Source: Oncomelania hupensis
Lineage: Eukaryota; Mollusca; Gastropoda; Littorinimorpha; Pomatiopsidae
NCBI GenBank assembly: GCA_036898135.1
Contig: CM072519.1
Location: 68,141,340-68,205,339, forward strand
Length of the DNA stretch: 64,000 nt
Reading direction: 5' to 3'
The notes under the pieces are model-generated. The model was not told where the DNA came from and did not search any database. It saw nothing but the letters and a program-made list of their open reading frames with translations. This document shows, piece by piece, positions 37,901 to 45,862 of this stretch. A program made the translations under genes and the position numbers. The number at the start of each line of letters is the position of its first letter. The stretch's first letter is position 1.

Positions 37901-37965
37901 TCCGATTGTTCCGGGACAAGTACCCCGATGGCAACTGCATGGCTCCACCCAACAAGAACAGATAG
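16967..37965 (+). CDS. METTL3: METTL3, N6-adenosine-methyltransferase catalytic subunit, 16 exons
   Basis: Transfers methyl from SAM to adenosine N6 in mRNA, with METTL14, in the nucleus. Exons: 16967-17144, 18152-18446, 24623-24686, 25051-25097, 26068-26137, 27057-27146, 28123-28159, 28483-28602, 29337-29392, 30809-30940, 32317-32504, 33772-33810, 34919-35027, 36567-36632, 37456-37568, 37848-37965. All have AG/GT borders and matching phases, and they sum to 1722 nt (573 aa; human 580). Seen: N-terminal leader helix (MSDPWNDIQ...), basic NLS-like KSKKRAR (~187-193), two CCCH fingers (C268/C276/C286/H290 and C306/C312/C318/H322), catalytic DPPW (386-389), '[13 protein letters not shown]', 'NHGKEHC' and 'RPHNVQPNW'. 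No stops or shifts. Intron 2 (6.2 kb) holds a Tc1 transposon, and intron 4 has a duplicated acceptor. An ATTAAA at 38226 is a candidate poly(A) signal. Identity is certain; the intron-6 donor (AAG/GTCATT) is the weakest boundary. Confidence 0.97.
17190..17870. other. GC-rich unassigned insert in METTL3 intron 1
   Basis: Clearly richer in GC than the surrounding intron, with long overlapping open frames on both strands (for example 17331-17864 +) but no recognisable domain. An imperfect inverted pair (GAGTGGCAGTGGCGG at ~17563, CCGCTGCCTGCCACTC at ~17600) is present. It may be a decayed transposon or retrocopy; the source is unknown. Confidence 0.35.
18529..18631. repeat. Perfect 26-bp inverted repeat (hairpin)
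   Basis: 18529-18554 (ATCAGCATGTTCC...) is exactly complementary to 18606-18631 (...GGAACATGCTGAT), with a 51-bp spacer. It begins 82 nt after the METTL3 exon 2 donor and would form a stem in the pre-mRNA. Probably a small palindromic MITE core; no other copy in the window. Confidence 0.8.
18657..18900 (+). mobile_element. tRNA-derived SINE (type 3)
   Basis: Starts 'gcgaacattgtggccacgtggtctacggcgggactaac', shares 'ccttgtccacag(g)cc' and 'gaaaccaatgg' with 29511-29828, and ends 'cccaataaaaagggacaataaag'. Degenerate A and B boxes are seen (B-box-like GAGATCGATTCT). It lies in METTL3 intron 2. Confidence 0.75.
19070..19860 (+). mobile_element. SINE-like element sharing the RTE 3' tail, split by a later insertion
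   Basis: The body at 19080-19370 ('gtgtcgtaagaggcgact' region) is unrelated to the RTE body, but the end (19369-19411, then 19837-19860: 'ccatctgtggtgccccaacgac' and the GGATA tail) matches the last ~60 bp of the RTE-like copies. This is the expected layout of a SINE mobilised by that LINE. It is interrupted by the element at 19412-19836. A weak B-box-like 'gggttcgggcac' lies at 19080. Confidence 0.55.
19412..19836. mobile_element. Short hAT-like element, CAGAGGTGCCAACC ends, 6-bp TSD
   Basis: Perfect 14-bp inverted ends (CAGAGGTGCCAACC) are flanked by a 6-bp duplication GATAGG (19406-19411, 19837-19842). It sits in the pentanucleotide tail of a RTE-related element, which makes the duplication partly ambiguous. 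It contains 'aatacgg'/'ccgtatt' motifs and a tandem pair of a ~37-bp segment (about 19590-19678, 'gtgttcaacaagctgatttt'). No ORF. Confidence 0.75.
19877..21480 (-). mobile_element. Complete Tc1-like transposon in METTL3 intron 2
   Basis: 30-bp terminal inverted repeats (ACATCACAAAAAGTTAAGTA core at 19882 and its complement ending near 21475) differ at one base and sit in TATATA contexts, fitting TA target duplication. Element length is about 1.6 kb with one intact transposase ORF on the - strand. The near-identical ends and open ORF suggest recent arrival. Confidence 0.92.
20088..21116 (-). CDS. Tc1-like transposase, DD34E, intact
   Basis: DNA cut-and-paste transposase of the Tc1/mariner superfamily, expected to act in the nucleus on its own terminal repeats. 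The chosen start ([10 protein letters not shown]) gives 342 aa, the usual Tc1 length; the frame is open further upstream but without similarity. Residues ~1-110 hold two helix-turn-helix segments ([18 protein letters not shown]...; then ...[11 protein letters not shown]) separated by a GRPKKT AT-hook-like linker. Catalytic residues seen: D154 (FSDESRF), D244 (QDDNATPH) and E279 (PDLNPIEH), with 34 residues between D244 and E279. The Gly-rich '[13 protein letters not shown]' box is present. No internal stops. It is antisense to METTL3. Whether it is expressed cannot be told from sequence. Confidence 0.95.
   Translation of the reverse strand: MPPRQKLQDFDRTRAITWLQDGVGVREVARRLHVSHPVIIRLQERFHATGTVRERSRSGRPKKTTAREDRYIRRQATQHRQVTANVIRGHLRASTNTTISSQTTRNRLHVANLRARRPLKRPRLTQNHRAARRAWCDAHARWNRGQWANVMFSDESRFCLHPTDGRIRVWRRPRERLADDVIQEHVPFGGGSVMVWAGISTHHRTPLYHINGNLNGQRYLEEILQPLVIPGLQQIGPNAVLQDDNATPHRARAVNAFLHQAGINRMPWPANSPDLNPIEHVWAELGRRIRDNHPPAANRQQLLDWLQQEWNAIPQAFLARLVNSMRQRCIDCVAANGGHTRY
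21639..24097. other. Cluster of GTGACATTTGTGAC motifs in METTL3 intron 2
   Basis: Ten exact 14-mers occur: direct at 21639, 21986, 22593, 23685, 23704 and 23890; inverted (GTCACAAATGTCAC) at 21824, 22037, 22238 and 24084. Near matches lie at about 22186, 22436, 23346 and 23500. The intervening sequence is AT-rich, non-tandem and non-coding. It resembles neither a minisatellite nor any recognised transposon, and no terminal repeats bounding the block were found. Confidence 0.85.
25380..25830 (-). pseudogene. RTE-like LINE fragment (endonuclease-RT linker), decayed
   Basis: The - strand from about 25775 reads '[15 protein letters not shown]', '[24 protein letters not shown]', then after a stop '[21 protein letters not shown]' and '[14 protein letters not shown]'. 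These are the ordered blocks between endonuclease and reverse transcriptase in RTE-type LINEs. Stops break it. Probably the same family as the 3' ends at 1-439 and 29990-30490. In METTL3 intron 4. Confidence 0.75.
26006..26075 (+). repeat. Tandem 35-bp duplication of the METTL3 intron 4 splice acceptor
   Basis: 26006-26040 and 26041-26075 are identical 35-bp units, each with a pyrimidine-rich stretch, TTTCAG and the first exon bases CGATGATG. Using the upstream AG (26031-26032) would read GAT GAT GAT TAA and stop at once. The downstream AG (26066-26067) continues the conserved frame, so it is taken as the exon 5 border. Confidence 0.93.
26291..26954. mobile_element. piggyBac-like MITE, copy 1 (TTAA TSD)
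   Basis: Begins TTAACTCTTTGCCTGCCA and ends TGGCAGGCAATGAGTTAA: inverted ends within a TTAA duplication, the piggyBac signature. Length 664 bp, no transposase. Near the right end, two GACGATATATCG-centred palindromes flank AACATGGCGGCTC. About 95% alike to 35312-35981 and 61931-62600 by eye. In METTL3 intron 5. Confidence 0.9.
27211..27415 (+). repeat. Short dispersed repeat plus LINE-like tail
   Basis: 27211-27280 nearly repeats 11195-11262. After an A/C-rich stretch, 27358-27410 reads 'ttgagcagctcttgagctggtaaagcgctatatag', the common L2/SINE 3' tail of this window. In METTL3 intron 6. Confidence 0.55.
27664..27812. repeat. Poly-G tract and three 20-bp tandem units
   Basis: A run of about 17 G at 27665 is followed by a G/A-rich stretch. 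At about 27750-27810, three tandem units of AGCCCTCTTTGACCAAGATA occur. In METTL3 intron 6. Confidence 0.85.
29511..29828 (+). mobile_element. tRNA-derived SINE (type 3), best copy
   Basis: The head 'gtggccaagtgggctaaggc' has A-box character, and 'gtgggatcgatccagc' about 60 bp on has B-box character. The body includes 'tttctccaggtactctggttt', and the end reads 'tccataataagggacaataaag'. Other copies: 18657-18900 (+) and 7597-7832 (-). In METTL3 intron 9. Confidence 0.78.
29990..30490 (+). mobile_element. RTE-like LINE 3' end, longest copy
   Basis: From 'aacaaagaaagaaggctgctgc' the frame reads [19 protein letters not shown], then [18 protein letters not shown] and RRFLGISY, the C-terminal part of an RTE-type reverse transcriptase. 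A frame shift follows at about 30215. The downstream frame holds '[17 protein letters not shown]' and '[16 protein letters not shown]'. It ends in GGGATAGGATAGGATAG. 5' truncated; in METTL3 intron 9. Confidence 0.82.
31318..32052 (+). mobile_element. RTE-like LINE fragment split by a hAT insertion
   Basis: 31318-31432 matches the RTE 3' region up to 'gagaatggactggcttg', and 32012-32052 continues with 'ctggcttgacactgagcaaagcc'. The 579-bp element between them carries an 8-bp duplication, so the LINE was there first. In METTL3 intron 10. Confidence 0.82.
31433..32011. mobile_element. Non-autonomous hAT element, 8-bp TSD, nested
   Basis: Ends TAGGGCTGGACGGTTTTACC and, inverted, TAGAGCTGGGTACTGTGGCT. 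A perfect 8-bp duplication CTGGCTTG lies at 31425-31432 and 32012-32019. The left end shares TAGGG, then CGGTTTTACCGGT with the element at 14143, so the two are one group. No transposase. Confidence 0.9.
32640..33125 (-). repeat. 'TGACCTTGACC' dispersed repeat, - strand partial copy
   Basis: The reverse complement aligns with the first third of the copies at 44821 and 60249: 'gggcaaagcccatatgagtcacatgctccttatgg', the 'gcactcattttcat'-type segment, and 'tgatcaaataaccca'. It contains AAGGTCAAGGTCA motifs. In METTL3 intron 11. Confidence 0.75.
33126..34918. other. METTL3 introns 11-12, no recognised element outside exon 33772-33810
   Basis: AT-rich introns. A poly-A patch lies at 34050. The block 34075-34650 is CA/TA-rich and may be an old transposon end, but I find no pairs of ends or protein similarity. 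Confidence 0.4.
35312..35981. mobile_element. piggyBac-like MITE, copy 2
   Basis: Starts TTAACTCTTTCCCTGCCAGG and ends TTGGCAGAGAAAGAGTTAA. Same internal order as copy 1, with the paired palindromes at 35905 and 35943. In METTL3 intron 13. Confidence 0.9.
36693..36851. mobile_element. Small MITE with CTGTKGAGGTTCA ends
   Basis: The left end CTGTTGAGGTTCA and the right end, inverted CTGTGGAGGTTCA, enclose ~160 bp. Inside are long T and A runs and a GGTTC/GAACC-rich palindrome around 36790-36820. In METTL3 intron 14. Duplicated target not clear. Confidence 0.6.
37040..37440 (+). mobile_element. SINE type 1 body fragment with L2-like tail
   Basis: 37185-37290 matches the type 1 SINE body ('gtataaactgagatctag', 'aaagatcctgacacccatgtcctagacgggtga'). 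37370-37430 is the 'gagcagctctttgagctgatgaa' tail. It is preceded by (TTA)n at 37051-37090. In METTL3 intron 14. Confidence 0.65.
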
Positions 37966-37972
37966 TTGTAAC

Positions 37973-38018
37973 TGCCTTGAGCAGCTCTTTGATCTGGAAA
38001 AACGCTATCTAATAACAA
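37973..38018 (+). repeat. LINE/SINE tail at the start of the METTL3 3' UTR
   Basis: Seven bases after the METTL3 stop codon, the sequence TGCCTTGAGCAGCTCTTTGA begins and continues as 'tctggaaaaacgctatctaataac', the same tail as at 27358, 37370 and 61450 (inverted). The METTL3 3' UTR therefore starts inside an old retroposon end. Confidence 0.65.
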
Positions 38019-38696
38019 ATTCGTACCACTGGTATGCATGCTTCTTTAGCAGGATTTCAGCAGTGTTCATGAAATATGAGAGATACCAAATTAGTCAAGT
38101 AATTGGTTCCGTGTGAAAATTTGACAAAGATTTACTGTCCATTCTGCAAAAGATTGTTGGTGTAAGACAGGCTTTTCATACTTCGCATCTTTTATGGAAA
38201 GTTTCTTTCGGAACTTTGTCCTTTAATTAAATACAGCCCCATCAAACAGTATTAAACATGGCTCCTAGCCCAGAGGGCTATGTAGCCCAAAAAGGGGGAA
38301 TGGGGGTGTTGGCAAGACATTAAAACATACACATGTAAACAGCATATAGTAATATTGAACACACTCACAAATATATATATTGACATTAAGTTGTTACGTT
38401 AACATATGAGCGCCGAATGGGGAAAAAATATATAAACAAACAAATCGATAATTTTTTTTGATGGACATCAGGAAAAATAATCCCACAAAGAATACACATA
38501 GGTATCAACCCAGTATATAATTATGGGTTTGAAATAAAGACAGAATAGAACGGCGCATCATTGTTGAAAATGTAAAAAAAAAATTATTCCCTTAAAATGG
38601 CTTAACCCTGTATACGGAGAATTCATGAACTGGTTTAACTTGCAGGCATTCAGATGATTCCTGAAGTATTGCAAGCCTCCTGAAAGTGTGTGTAAA
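38019..38696. other. METTL3 downstream region
   Basis: AT-rich sequence likely containing the METTL3 3' end (ATTAAA at 38226). A short GC-rich palindromic spot 'agcccagagggctatgtagcccaaa' lies at 38277. No gene recognised. Confidence 0.4.
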
Positions 38697-38737
38697 CAGG
38701 CATGAGATTGTCAAAAGTGAAAAAAGACTGAAATGGT

Positions 38738-38812
38738 CCAGGGGCCGCCGGCCCCGGCGGGGTCATGGGGCAGAGCCCCATGTAGGGGGTCCAGGGGGGC
38801 GAAGCCCCCCTA
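38738..38812. repeat. Three consecutive GC-rich hairpins
   Basis: In 75 bp: a GGGGCCGCCGGCCCC palindrome, ATGGGGCAGAGCCCCAT, and GGGGGGCGAAGCCCCCC. Each forms a short perfect stem with a small loop. The last contains GCGAAGC, known as an exceptionally stable DNA mini-hairpin. The block is subterminal in the hAT-like element and far richer in GC than anything near it. Confidence 0.85.
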
Positions 38813-39267
38813 AAAAAATTTGATGTATAACAATCTAAAGTGATGTTTTTAAGGGTGCCCTGAAAGAAAATAAAGCAAATTAAACACATGAAATTGCAAA
38901 GAAAAATGTGTAAAATGATCACATATTTCAACTTCAAATTTGCAACATAGGAAAGTCTGCTTACCCACAGTAGTACCACCGTTCACTTCCAGTATACCAC
39001 AGTAGTAATTTCCACTTCCCCTATACAGTACAATAGATCAAAGATTAAAAGCACAGCGCTAAATACTGTTATTTGAAAATGTTCACATGAGTAAGCCCAG
39101 TATTAACATGGTTACTGCTTTACTTGTCAAATATTAAGGCACTGCAGCATCTGTACTAGTTATGTCCACTGTTGAATTTCATAATGAAGAATCATTGTCC
39201 ATCAACTTTCCCACACACACACACACAAAAGATCAGCAAAATGTTCATGCATGAATTCTTGTAATGT

Positions 39268-42200
39268 TCAATGTATCTTAAACTTTTTTGCTACTATTTC
39301 TGGATTAGGTGTGCTTTGTTTGCGCTTCAGGGACAGAGAGTGTAGCTTTGATGTCATGAGTCTGCGGTGTGCAATTCTTGCTCTTTTTTCAGCTTCATTC
39401 ATGGCTGTTTTTGCCTGCTGCTTGCTTAGTTCTTCCTGGGCTTTGATAGACAGGAGCTGTTGTTTCATTTCTTTTTCTTTCCTTTTTGCTTGTTGTTCTG
39501 CCCTGTTCTTTTTGTAAGCCGCTCTCATTAGATTACACAAGTTTTTGTTGACAGATGTGCACAACTTGTCTTCTCGCCTGAAGGCATTAACTGCAGACTG
39601 GTCTGCAGCTCTCAATGCATATTTGCATGTCTGAATTGCCGAGTATGTCTCAATGTTCATCCGAGATGACCGGCAGTCAACAACATCCTTCATCACATTA
39701 AAGCTTGATTCAACTGCAGGCCCATGGAAGCATGTTAGAAGGCTTGTAGCCATCCTGCAGAGAACAGGGAAGCGGTTCATTGATGCCACTCTGCTCCACC
39801 AGACATCAACAGGAACAGGCTGGTCATTTTCAACTGGAGAAGGTAGCTCAACAGAAGCCAATTTTCTCACCTCCTTGTCATACTGTTCTTCTTCATCTTT
39901 CTGCAAGATATTAGGTACCAAACTAGGCAGAGAAAGTAAATGTTCTGTCACAAGGTGATGGTGCACAGTGGTTGCAGGATCAAGAGCAGACAATGCATGC
40001 AGTAATTTGTTGTCTAGAGGCAGTTTTTTTTGCAAATACATTGCACAATTTGTCAGGGCTGTTCGAAGGCATGTGCGCAGTTTGGAAGCAAGTTTATCTG
40101 AAGGATGACAGCTATCCAGGATTTTGGCAGCAGTACTTCCTGTAAACAGGAACTTGTCTGCAAGCTGGTTTCTTGTATCTGAGATACACAGTTTCTTTTC
40201 ATTTTTAAGATCTGCTGGTTTCAATGATGCAAACTTCTCACTCTTCATGAAGAGCCCCAGAATGTTCTTAAACAGTTCTACTTGTTTGTCTGCCAACTTG
40301 TGAACCATAGGCTGTGCACTCTGAAACAGACATACATATTCCTTGAGTTCAGGAAGAACAGAAGTGTAGATTCCAAGGGTCAGACGGGTCCACTTTCTTT
40401 GAAAAAAGAAAGCTTCCTTTAATCTTTGGTGTCTCTTCTTTCCTTCTTCAGTTGATGTCTTCTTTTGAAGTTGTCTGTGAAGCTCTGCAATCCTCATCTT
40501 GCCCTCTTTGGTTACATCTTTGCAAACTGAATTACAGATTGCCTGGTATGTCAACTTGTCTTGTGGACCTAAAAATCCAAATACGTAGAGGGACAAAGGT
40601 TCAAGCTGAAAGCGGCAGCTCTGAGCAGCATCTAGACAGGACAGCCAGCGGTGTGTGGCAAAGTGGTGTGGTGTGCTGAATTTGATTCCAAGAATGCAGC
40701 ACAACTCCTTCAGGACATCTAAATTTGCTGAGCTCCAGTGGAATTCATTATAGATGTCCATAAACAGGTTTTCCAGCCACAGGTTGAAAGGAGCACAAAA
40801 TTTCTTGGTGGCATTGTGCACATGGTGGCACACATCCCCATCATTCAATGTCTGCTAGATGTGGAGCCCTCTCTTGACGAATTTTTTTCTCCAAGCCCGA
40901 TTTGGATCCACGCATAACAGCACATGAATCCATTAGAATGGATAGACAGTTCATCCAGGGAATGTCGCTTTTCTTGAAAAAGTTGTCAATTGCATCAAAG
41001 ATGCTTGAAGTATCAACACGCACAAGACTGAAAGAAGACAAATGCTGCACAACTATCTTCTTGATGGTAGCATCATAGATACTGACAAGCACTGTAAGCA
41101 CTCTTGAAGAATTTGAACTGGTACCCTCATCCATATTGAGTGAAAAGACCTGTTTTTTCATCATTTCAATAGTTCTTGATGAAAACGAAGGAGCAAGCGC
41201 ATGCCTCATTTTGATGGAAGCAGAGGTGCGGTCCATGGATAATCCATTCAGTGCCTCAGGATCAGATGCAAGAGCCTTGGCCATGTCAATCAGCACAGGA
41301 GCAGCGGTGAAGCCCCACGACTGCTCAGCAATAACAGAGAGGACTAAAGCCTGAAACAGAAACACCATTTTGAAATATAATAAAAGTATATGAAACCTTA
41401 GTCTCCAAATATAAACAAGCACAAAACACACAAAACATTCAATAAATAAGTAATGTTTAATGAAAGCACTACAAAAATTAACATCACCATGAACAGATAT
41501 TTGTACTGGTTCAGATATATCTCACACCCACTTTATGGAATAATATGCCAGAGGCAAAACAAACCATAGAGTACTTCAGATCCAATTTAAATATGCGTTT
41601 CTTCTGATTCTGCTCAGTGAGCCATGTGTTTGTGTGAGCATGACAATTCTTACAGTTAGTGTGTGCATGTGCATGTATGCTCAAAGAAATGTCTTTTTTT
41701 AAAATGCTTCTTATCACAATATGAATATTAATTATAAGCACTGCGAGCACTCCTTTTTGTGTGAATATATTATGCACTGTAGAAATCGCCATTCATTGAT
41801 TTAGATCCAGTGAGCTAATAGTAATAACTAATAACATGTGAATAAATAAATAAACAAACAAATAATAAATATCCCATGTATTATAAAGTTAACCTACCTC
41901 TTGATTGCAAATACGGTCGTTGACTGGAACAATAGGCTTGATGGCAGAAGAGCAGCATGCTTGATTGGCATCTGACCTGCTCAGCACTGGGTGATCCTTT
42001 TTCTGATCCTATTCCAGTAACAATAAACATTGGTATCAGCTGTATTTTAATAAATATGTCACTATTTTAGTAGTTAAAAAACTGTCAAACACTTATCATA
42101 AATCAAATGCTTTCTCAAAATAAAATTTAAAAAAGGCCTACACTCACCAGTTTACAATCAATTTATTTTTACTAGCGTGATGAATCACTGCATAGGCCTG

Positions 42201-42680
42201 TACATTATGGGTTTGCAAACATTCTATCACTGAGCAAGCGAAACAATGAGCAAGAAGGAGAGAGAAAGAAAGAGAGAGAGAGAGAGAGACTCAGAGAGAG
42301 AGACTCAGAGAGAGAGAGAGAGAGAGAGAGATTATTCTTACCGAGTGTCCAAACGATCCCAAAGAGACATTTGTCAGCCTAGTCTTAACGACCTTCAGAT
42401 GCTTGTCTGTCAGAAGGTGTTTGAGCAGCGCAGCTTTGCCCCGTGAGCCGTATTTTAAGATGTCACAGCACCAATCACAAAAGGCTTGACCACTGACACT
42501 GATCTTGCTAATGGAATCTCACACTTTCAACTCAATCTCTTTCTTTTTGTTATCGGTCAAACACAGGTTCGTTTTAGTTGTCGCTTGAAGCCATGCAAAG
42601 TTCCACTTGTTTTTCTCCCCACTGTCGATTTCTGCTGTGAGGACTGATTCCTCAGGCTTCAATTTTCGGTGGCGATGCAT
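39268..42680 (-). pseudogene. hAT-like transposase gene, three exons, inactivated
   Basis: Exons on the - strand: 42680-42342, 42008-41898 and 41350-39268, with consensus GT/AG and phase 0 joins (~840 aa). Exon 1 carries a CX2C...HX5H-type finger (FCDWCCDILKYG...LLKHLLTDKH). The third exon holds the long alpha-helical RNase H-like body, then a hAT dimerisation-like C-terminus (FPVLCRMATSLLTCFHGPAVE, then SSFNVMKDVVD) and a Lys/Gln-rich coiled-coil tail. Breaks: in-frame TGA at 42519-42521 just before the finger, and a one-base frameshift at about 40845. Similar intron-bearing genes without clear names occur in many invertebrates and fish as hAT relatives. Host domestication is unlikely given the breaks and the intact element ends. 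Confidence 0.8.
42250..42331. repeat. (GA)n microsatellite in transposase intron
   Basis: A GA-rich tract with two CTCAGA interruptions immediately downstream of the exon 1 donor of the hAT-like gene. Confidence 0.9.
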
Positions 42681-42948
42681 ATTGATGCTCACTTGCGCCA
42701 AAATGTTGACGGTGTTACATTTAGCTATGTTCGGCAAAAGTACGGCCGGAAGTAAATTCGAGCGGTTTGAGAACAAGCTGTTTGAGAATAACGTATACCA
42801 TGACCGATCGCGTTTCAGTCCCAAAGAAAACCTCTTATTATACCCTTATATTTTCTCCTCGAATTTACACCGATCTCGAGAACGTTCCCGGGAGGGTCTA
42901 AAAGGACGGATTTCCGTCTAAAGACGGAAAATTCTCATGCCTGGTAAA

Positions 42949-44820
42949 GTTGGGGTTTTAGTCAAAAGACCGAGCTTTTGTATCACTGCCCAGAAATAAT
43001 ACTGTGGTAACTGAATTGTATTTATGAATGAAGGTAATACCAGATTTTTAGTTTTGAGCAGCATGTTTCTATCTTATGGTGGAGTTTTATTTCTTCATTT
43101 TTGTTTCTTTTCAAAACCAGGGTTGTCAAGACAGAAGGGAAGAACAGTGGAAGAATAAAAACTTTATTGTTCTACATGTGAATGTTTGAAAATGGCAGCA
43201 AAACGATCAACACTTGTAAATAAATTAATGTGTATATATGATTCCTAACAATTCTGTCGCTGTTTTGCAATTTTTGGGGTATATTTTTTCAAATTTCACT
43301 ATTTAGAAACGAGTTTCTGAAACCTATGAGATATTTTTTGTTTGTCCTGTATGTCTTTCATGTACACACACACACACAACCATTTAAAAACGCTGTTAAT
43401 GACTTTAAAAATAAATTTTAAAAAGTGTTCATTTTTTAAAGTTAATCCTAACCCAAACCCTTAACCTAACCCAAACAGCCCTAACCCTAGCCAGATGTTT
43501 TGTCGTCAAAATAACAGTGCCATCAAAAGAACGTAAGTAGAGTATAGAGTGTAATAATAACGTTGTTTCTACATTGACACACACACACACACACACTCTT
43601 TCTTATTGACTATGCTATGCCAACCATCCACAATATTGATGCTATCCAAAACTAATGAAACAGTAAAGTTGTAACATTTTATTTAAAATCTCAGAACAAA
43701 AAACTTAAATGAAAACGAATTTTTAACAAGGCACAAAGCTGTCATAAAACTCACAAATGAAAATATATAAACTTGTGATCAAGTTCCAACTAAAACGTAA
43801 TTACAATTATGTAACATTAAAATGCAAATAACAAACACCAAAAACCTGATCAAACTGGTAAAACTCTCATAAGAACCGTATTTCACTAGAACAAGTATTG
43901 AAAAGATGGACAAAAAGACTACATCTGAACATTCAAACTTTACAAATGAAACATAGGCCTCGACCTTCTCCTCCCTACCACGACATCCCTATATAACAAC
44001 ATCCACAGGCTTACAACAAATACTTCAACCACCGCCACTCAACATCAAATAGCAATGTAACCACAGTCAAAATCAACAAACTGACAATTCCATGGAACAA
44101 TATAATGATAAAAATGATAGGCGCTTTTCCACGTCTCATATATCAACACAGCTTACCACGTTTGTGGGATACAAACTGAATCAGTTAACATAAGATTTAA
44201 GTAACAAACAACATTAGGCGCACTGAATCTCTCCAGTCATTTTGCTGCTGAAGAAAGGTGGTCCAAGGATCACCAAAAGCTATTAAAGCGGAGAGAAAAG
44301 TTCACCTTTCTTGTATCAATCTACGACCATACTTGTGACAAAAAATTTTGACTAGATATGAAATGTTTCTTCAAATGTCAGCTGTACTTATTACAGTCAA
44401 TTGTTTTGTATTGAGTGTTGGCAGCTGCTGACTGACTATTCAAATAAATGTCACCAGGTTCATTCTCTACCCCTACCCAGGCACATATCAAATTAGGTGA
44501 AAAAATGTTACATTCAAACATTTTTAATATAAAAAAACAACAATAAATTCAATGTAAAACTTTTTTTTTTTAAAATCAAATTCAACGTACACATTTTTTT
44601 ATATAAAAAAACAAACAGAAACCCCCACTAAATTTGATGTTCCATAATGGTATTGGATGTAGTCATTCTCAAATTTCAATTTAAAAAATGTATTTCTATT
44701 GCGACTTGTGTAAGCTGCCATTGGAGTTTGATGAAAGAAAAAGCTTGCGGCAGCATCCTGTATTATGATTAATTGTATTATTATCAAAAGATAAAACACT
44801 AATTCAACACACAAAGATTA
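42949..44820. other. METTL3-PIGN intergenic region
   Basis: AT-rich. It contains the inverted TTAGGG-type repeat (43395-43580), small CA tracts (43363, 43580), and otherwise no reliable ORFs, RNA boxes or element ends. Confidence 0.45.
43395..43580 (-). repeat. Dispersed repeat with CCCTAA-type runs, inverted copy
   Basis: The reverse complement matches 2920-3070 in order: 'acactctatactctacttacgttcttttg', 'gttattttgacg', 'ctagggttagggctg', 'gggttaggttaagggtt', and the A/T block. Third copy of the family. Confidence 0.75.
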
Positions 44821-45640
44821 AACTAGAAGGGCAAAGCCCATATGACTCACATGCTCCTTATGGAACTTGCAATATTTAACATGGAAATGAATGCCCAGAA
44901 AAAAACCTAAATGAAACGATGGCATTAAAATGCAAAGTAATGCTGACTTTCATCTTTCTATGCTCCTGACCTTGAGATGACATTGACCCTCACGTGAACT
45001 CTCATGCATGTCTGATCAAATAACCCAATGTTGTTGCATACTATGGGTTTAAATTAACAGCCATTCCACTGTACGATGAACTATTTCTTGGTATGTATTT
45101 GCAAGGCCTAAATTGACGACCTTCAAGATCAACGCAAAAATGGAACACATGTGAAAGACCAATCTATCATCTAAAAAAACAACCAGCTTGGACTTTCTCT
45201 CTCTCATAGTTTAGGGTCAAGGTCACTTCAAAGTACCTATACTAACTGACTTTGGACAGCTCCAGTGACCTTGACCTTGGAGTGAGGTTGACCAAATGTG
45301 TATAGTATGAGCATCTCATTGATGTCTATCATGCATACAAAAATCACAAGTTCGATATGAATAACCTACGAAAAAGTGAAAATTTGTGAAAAATTGTCTT
45401 TTTAATACTAACATTTGATGACCATGTGACCTTGACCTTGAAGTGAAGTCATTCATTCACTGATCATTTTTGAGGTCTCATGTGTATACACCATCTTACC
45501 AAGTTTGGTTGTGGTAGTTGAAATAGGCTCCGAATACTTAACCACTTAAAAAGTTTTCGCACATACAGATGGCCAGACGAAGGAACTTTTTTTTCTTATA
45601 TCATTTTTTAACTATTTAGGACTCATCTCACACAGATTTG
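44821..45640 (+). repeat. 'TGACCTTGACC' dispersed repeat, full copy
   Basis: Starts 'actagaagggcaaagcccatatgactcacatg' and ends around 'cagatggccagacgaagga'. About 85% alike by eye to 60249-61215. Multiple TGACCTTGA/TCAAGGTCA motifs lie at about 44967, 45222, 45270 and 45428. No terminal repeats or ORF. Family unclassified. Confidence 0.85.
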
Positions 45641-45655
45641 CAAAAATCTTGAAAC

Positions 45656-45712
45656 TTTTTTTTGGGGGGGGGTGGGGGGGGGTGGGTGGATGGATGAGAG
45701 GGGGGGGGGGAG
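45656..45712. repeat. Poly-G/GGGT tract
   Basis: T8 then several runs of 6-10 G separated by T or TGGA, a low-complexity tail following the dispersed repeat. G-quadruplex potential is obvious from the run pattern. Confidence 0.85.
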
Positions 45713-45862
45713 TACATAGACTCAACATTCCTAGGAATGTCAGTCAAAAACGATATGTACAATCCAATTAGCATCGAACTCATCCAATAAACTACAATGT
45801 ATTGTTTACAGGCATGTCCCAAAATACAATTTATTTTGTATCGGATGGCGCTATTACTGTAA

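Larger units (their letters stand above)
38697..42943 (-). mobile_element. 4.2-kb hAT-like transposon with multi-exon transposase, 5-bp TSD
   Basis: The left end CAGGCATGAGATTGTCAAAA (38697) and the inverted right end CAGGCATGAGAATTTTCCGT (42943) match over the first 11 bases. GTAAA flanks both sides (38692-38696, 42944-42948), a 5-bp rather than 8-bp duplication. The element encodes one transposase-like gene on the - strand, now broken, and has a GC-rich hairpin block inside its left end. It lies between METTL3 and PIGN. Confidence 0.85.

Noticed and set aside
39268..42680. Domesticated transposase gene
   Set aside because: It has an in-frame stop, a frameshift and is still framed by inverted ends and a target duplication.
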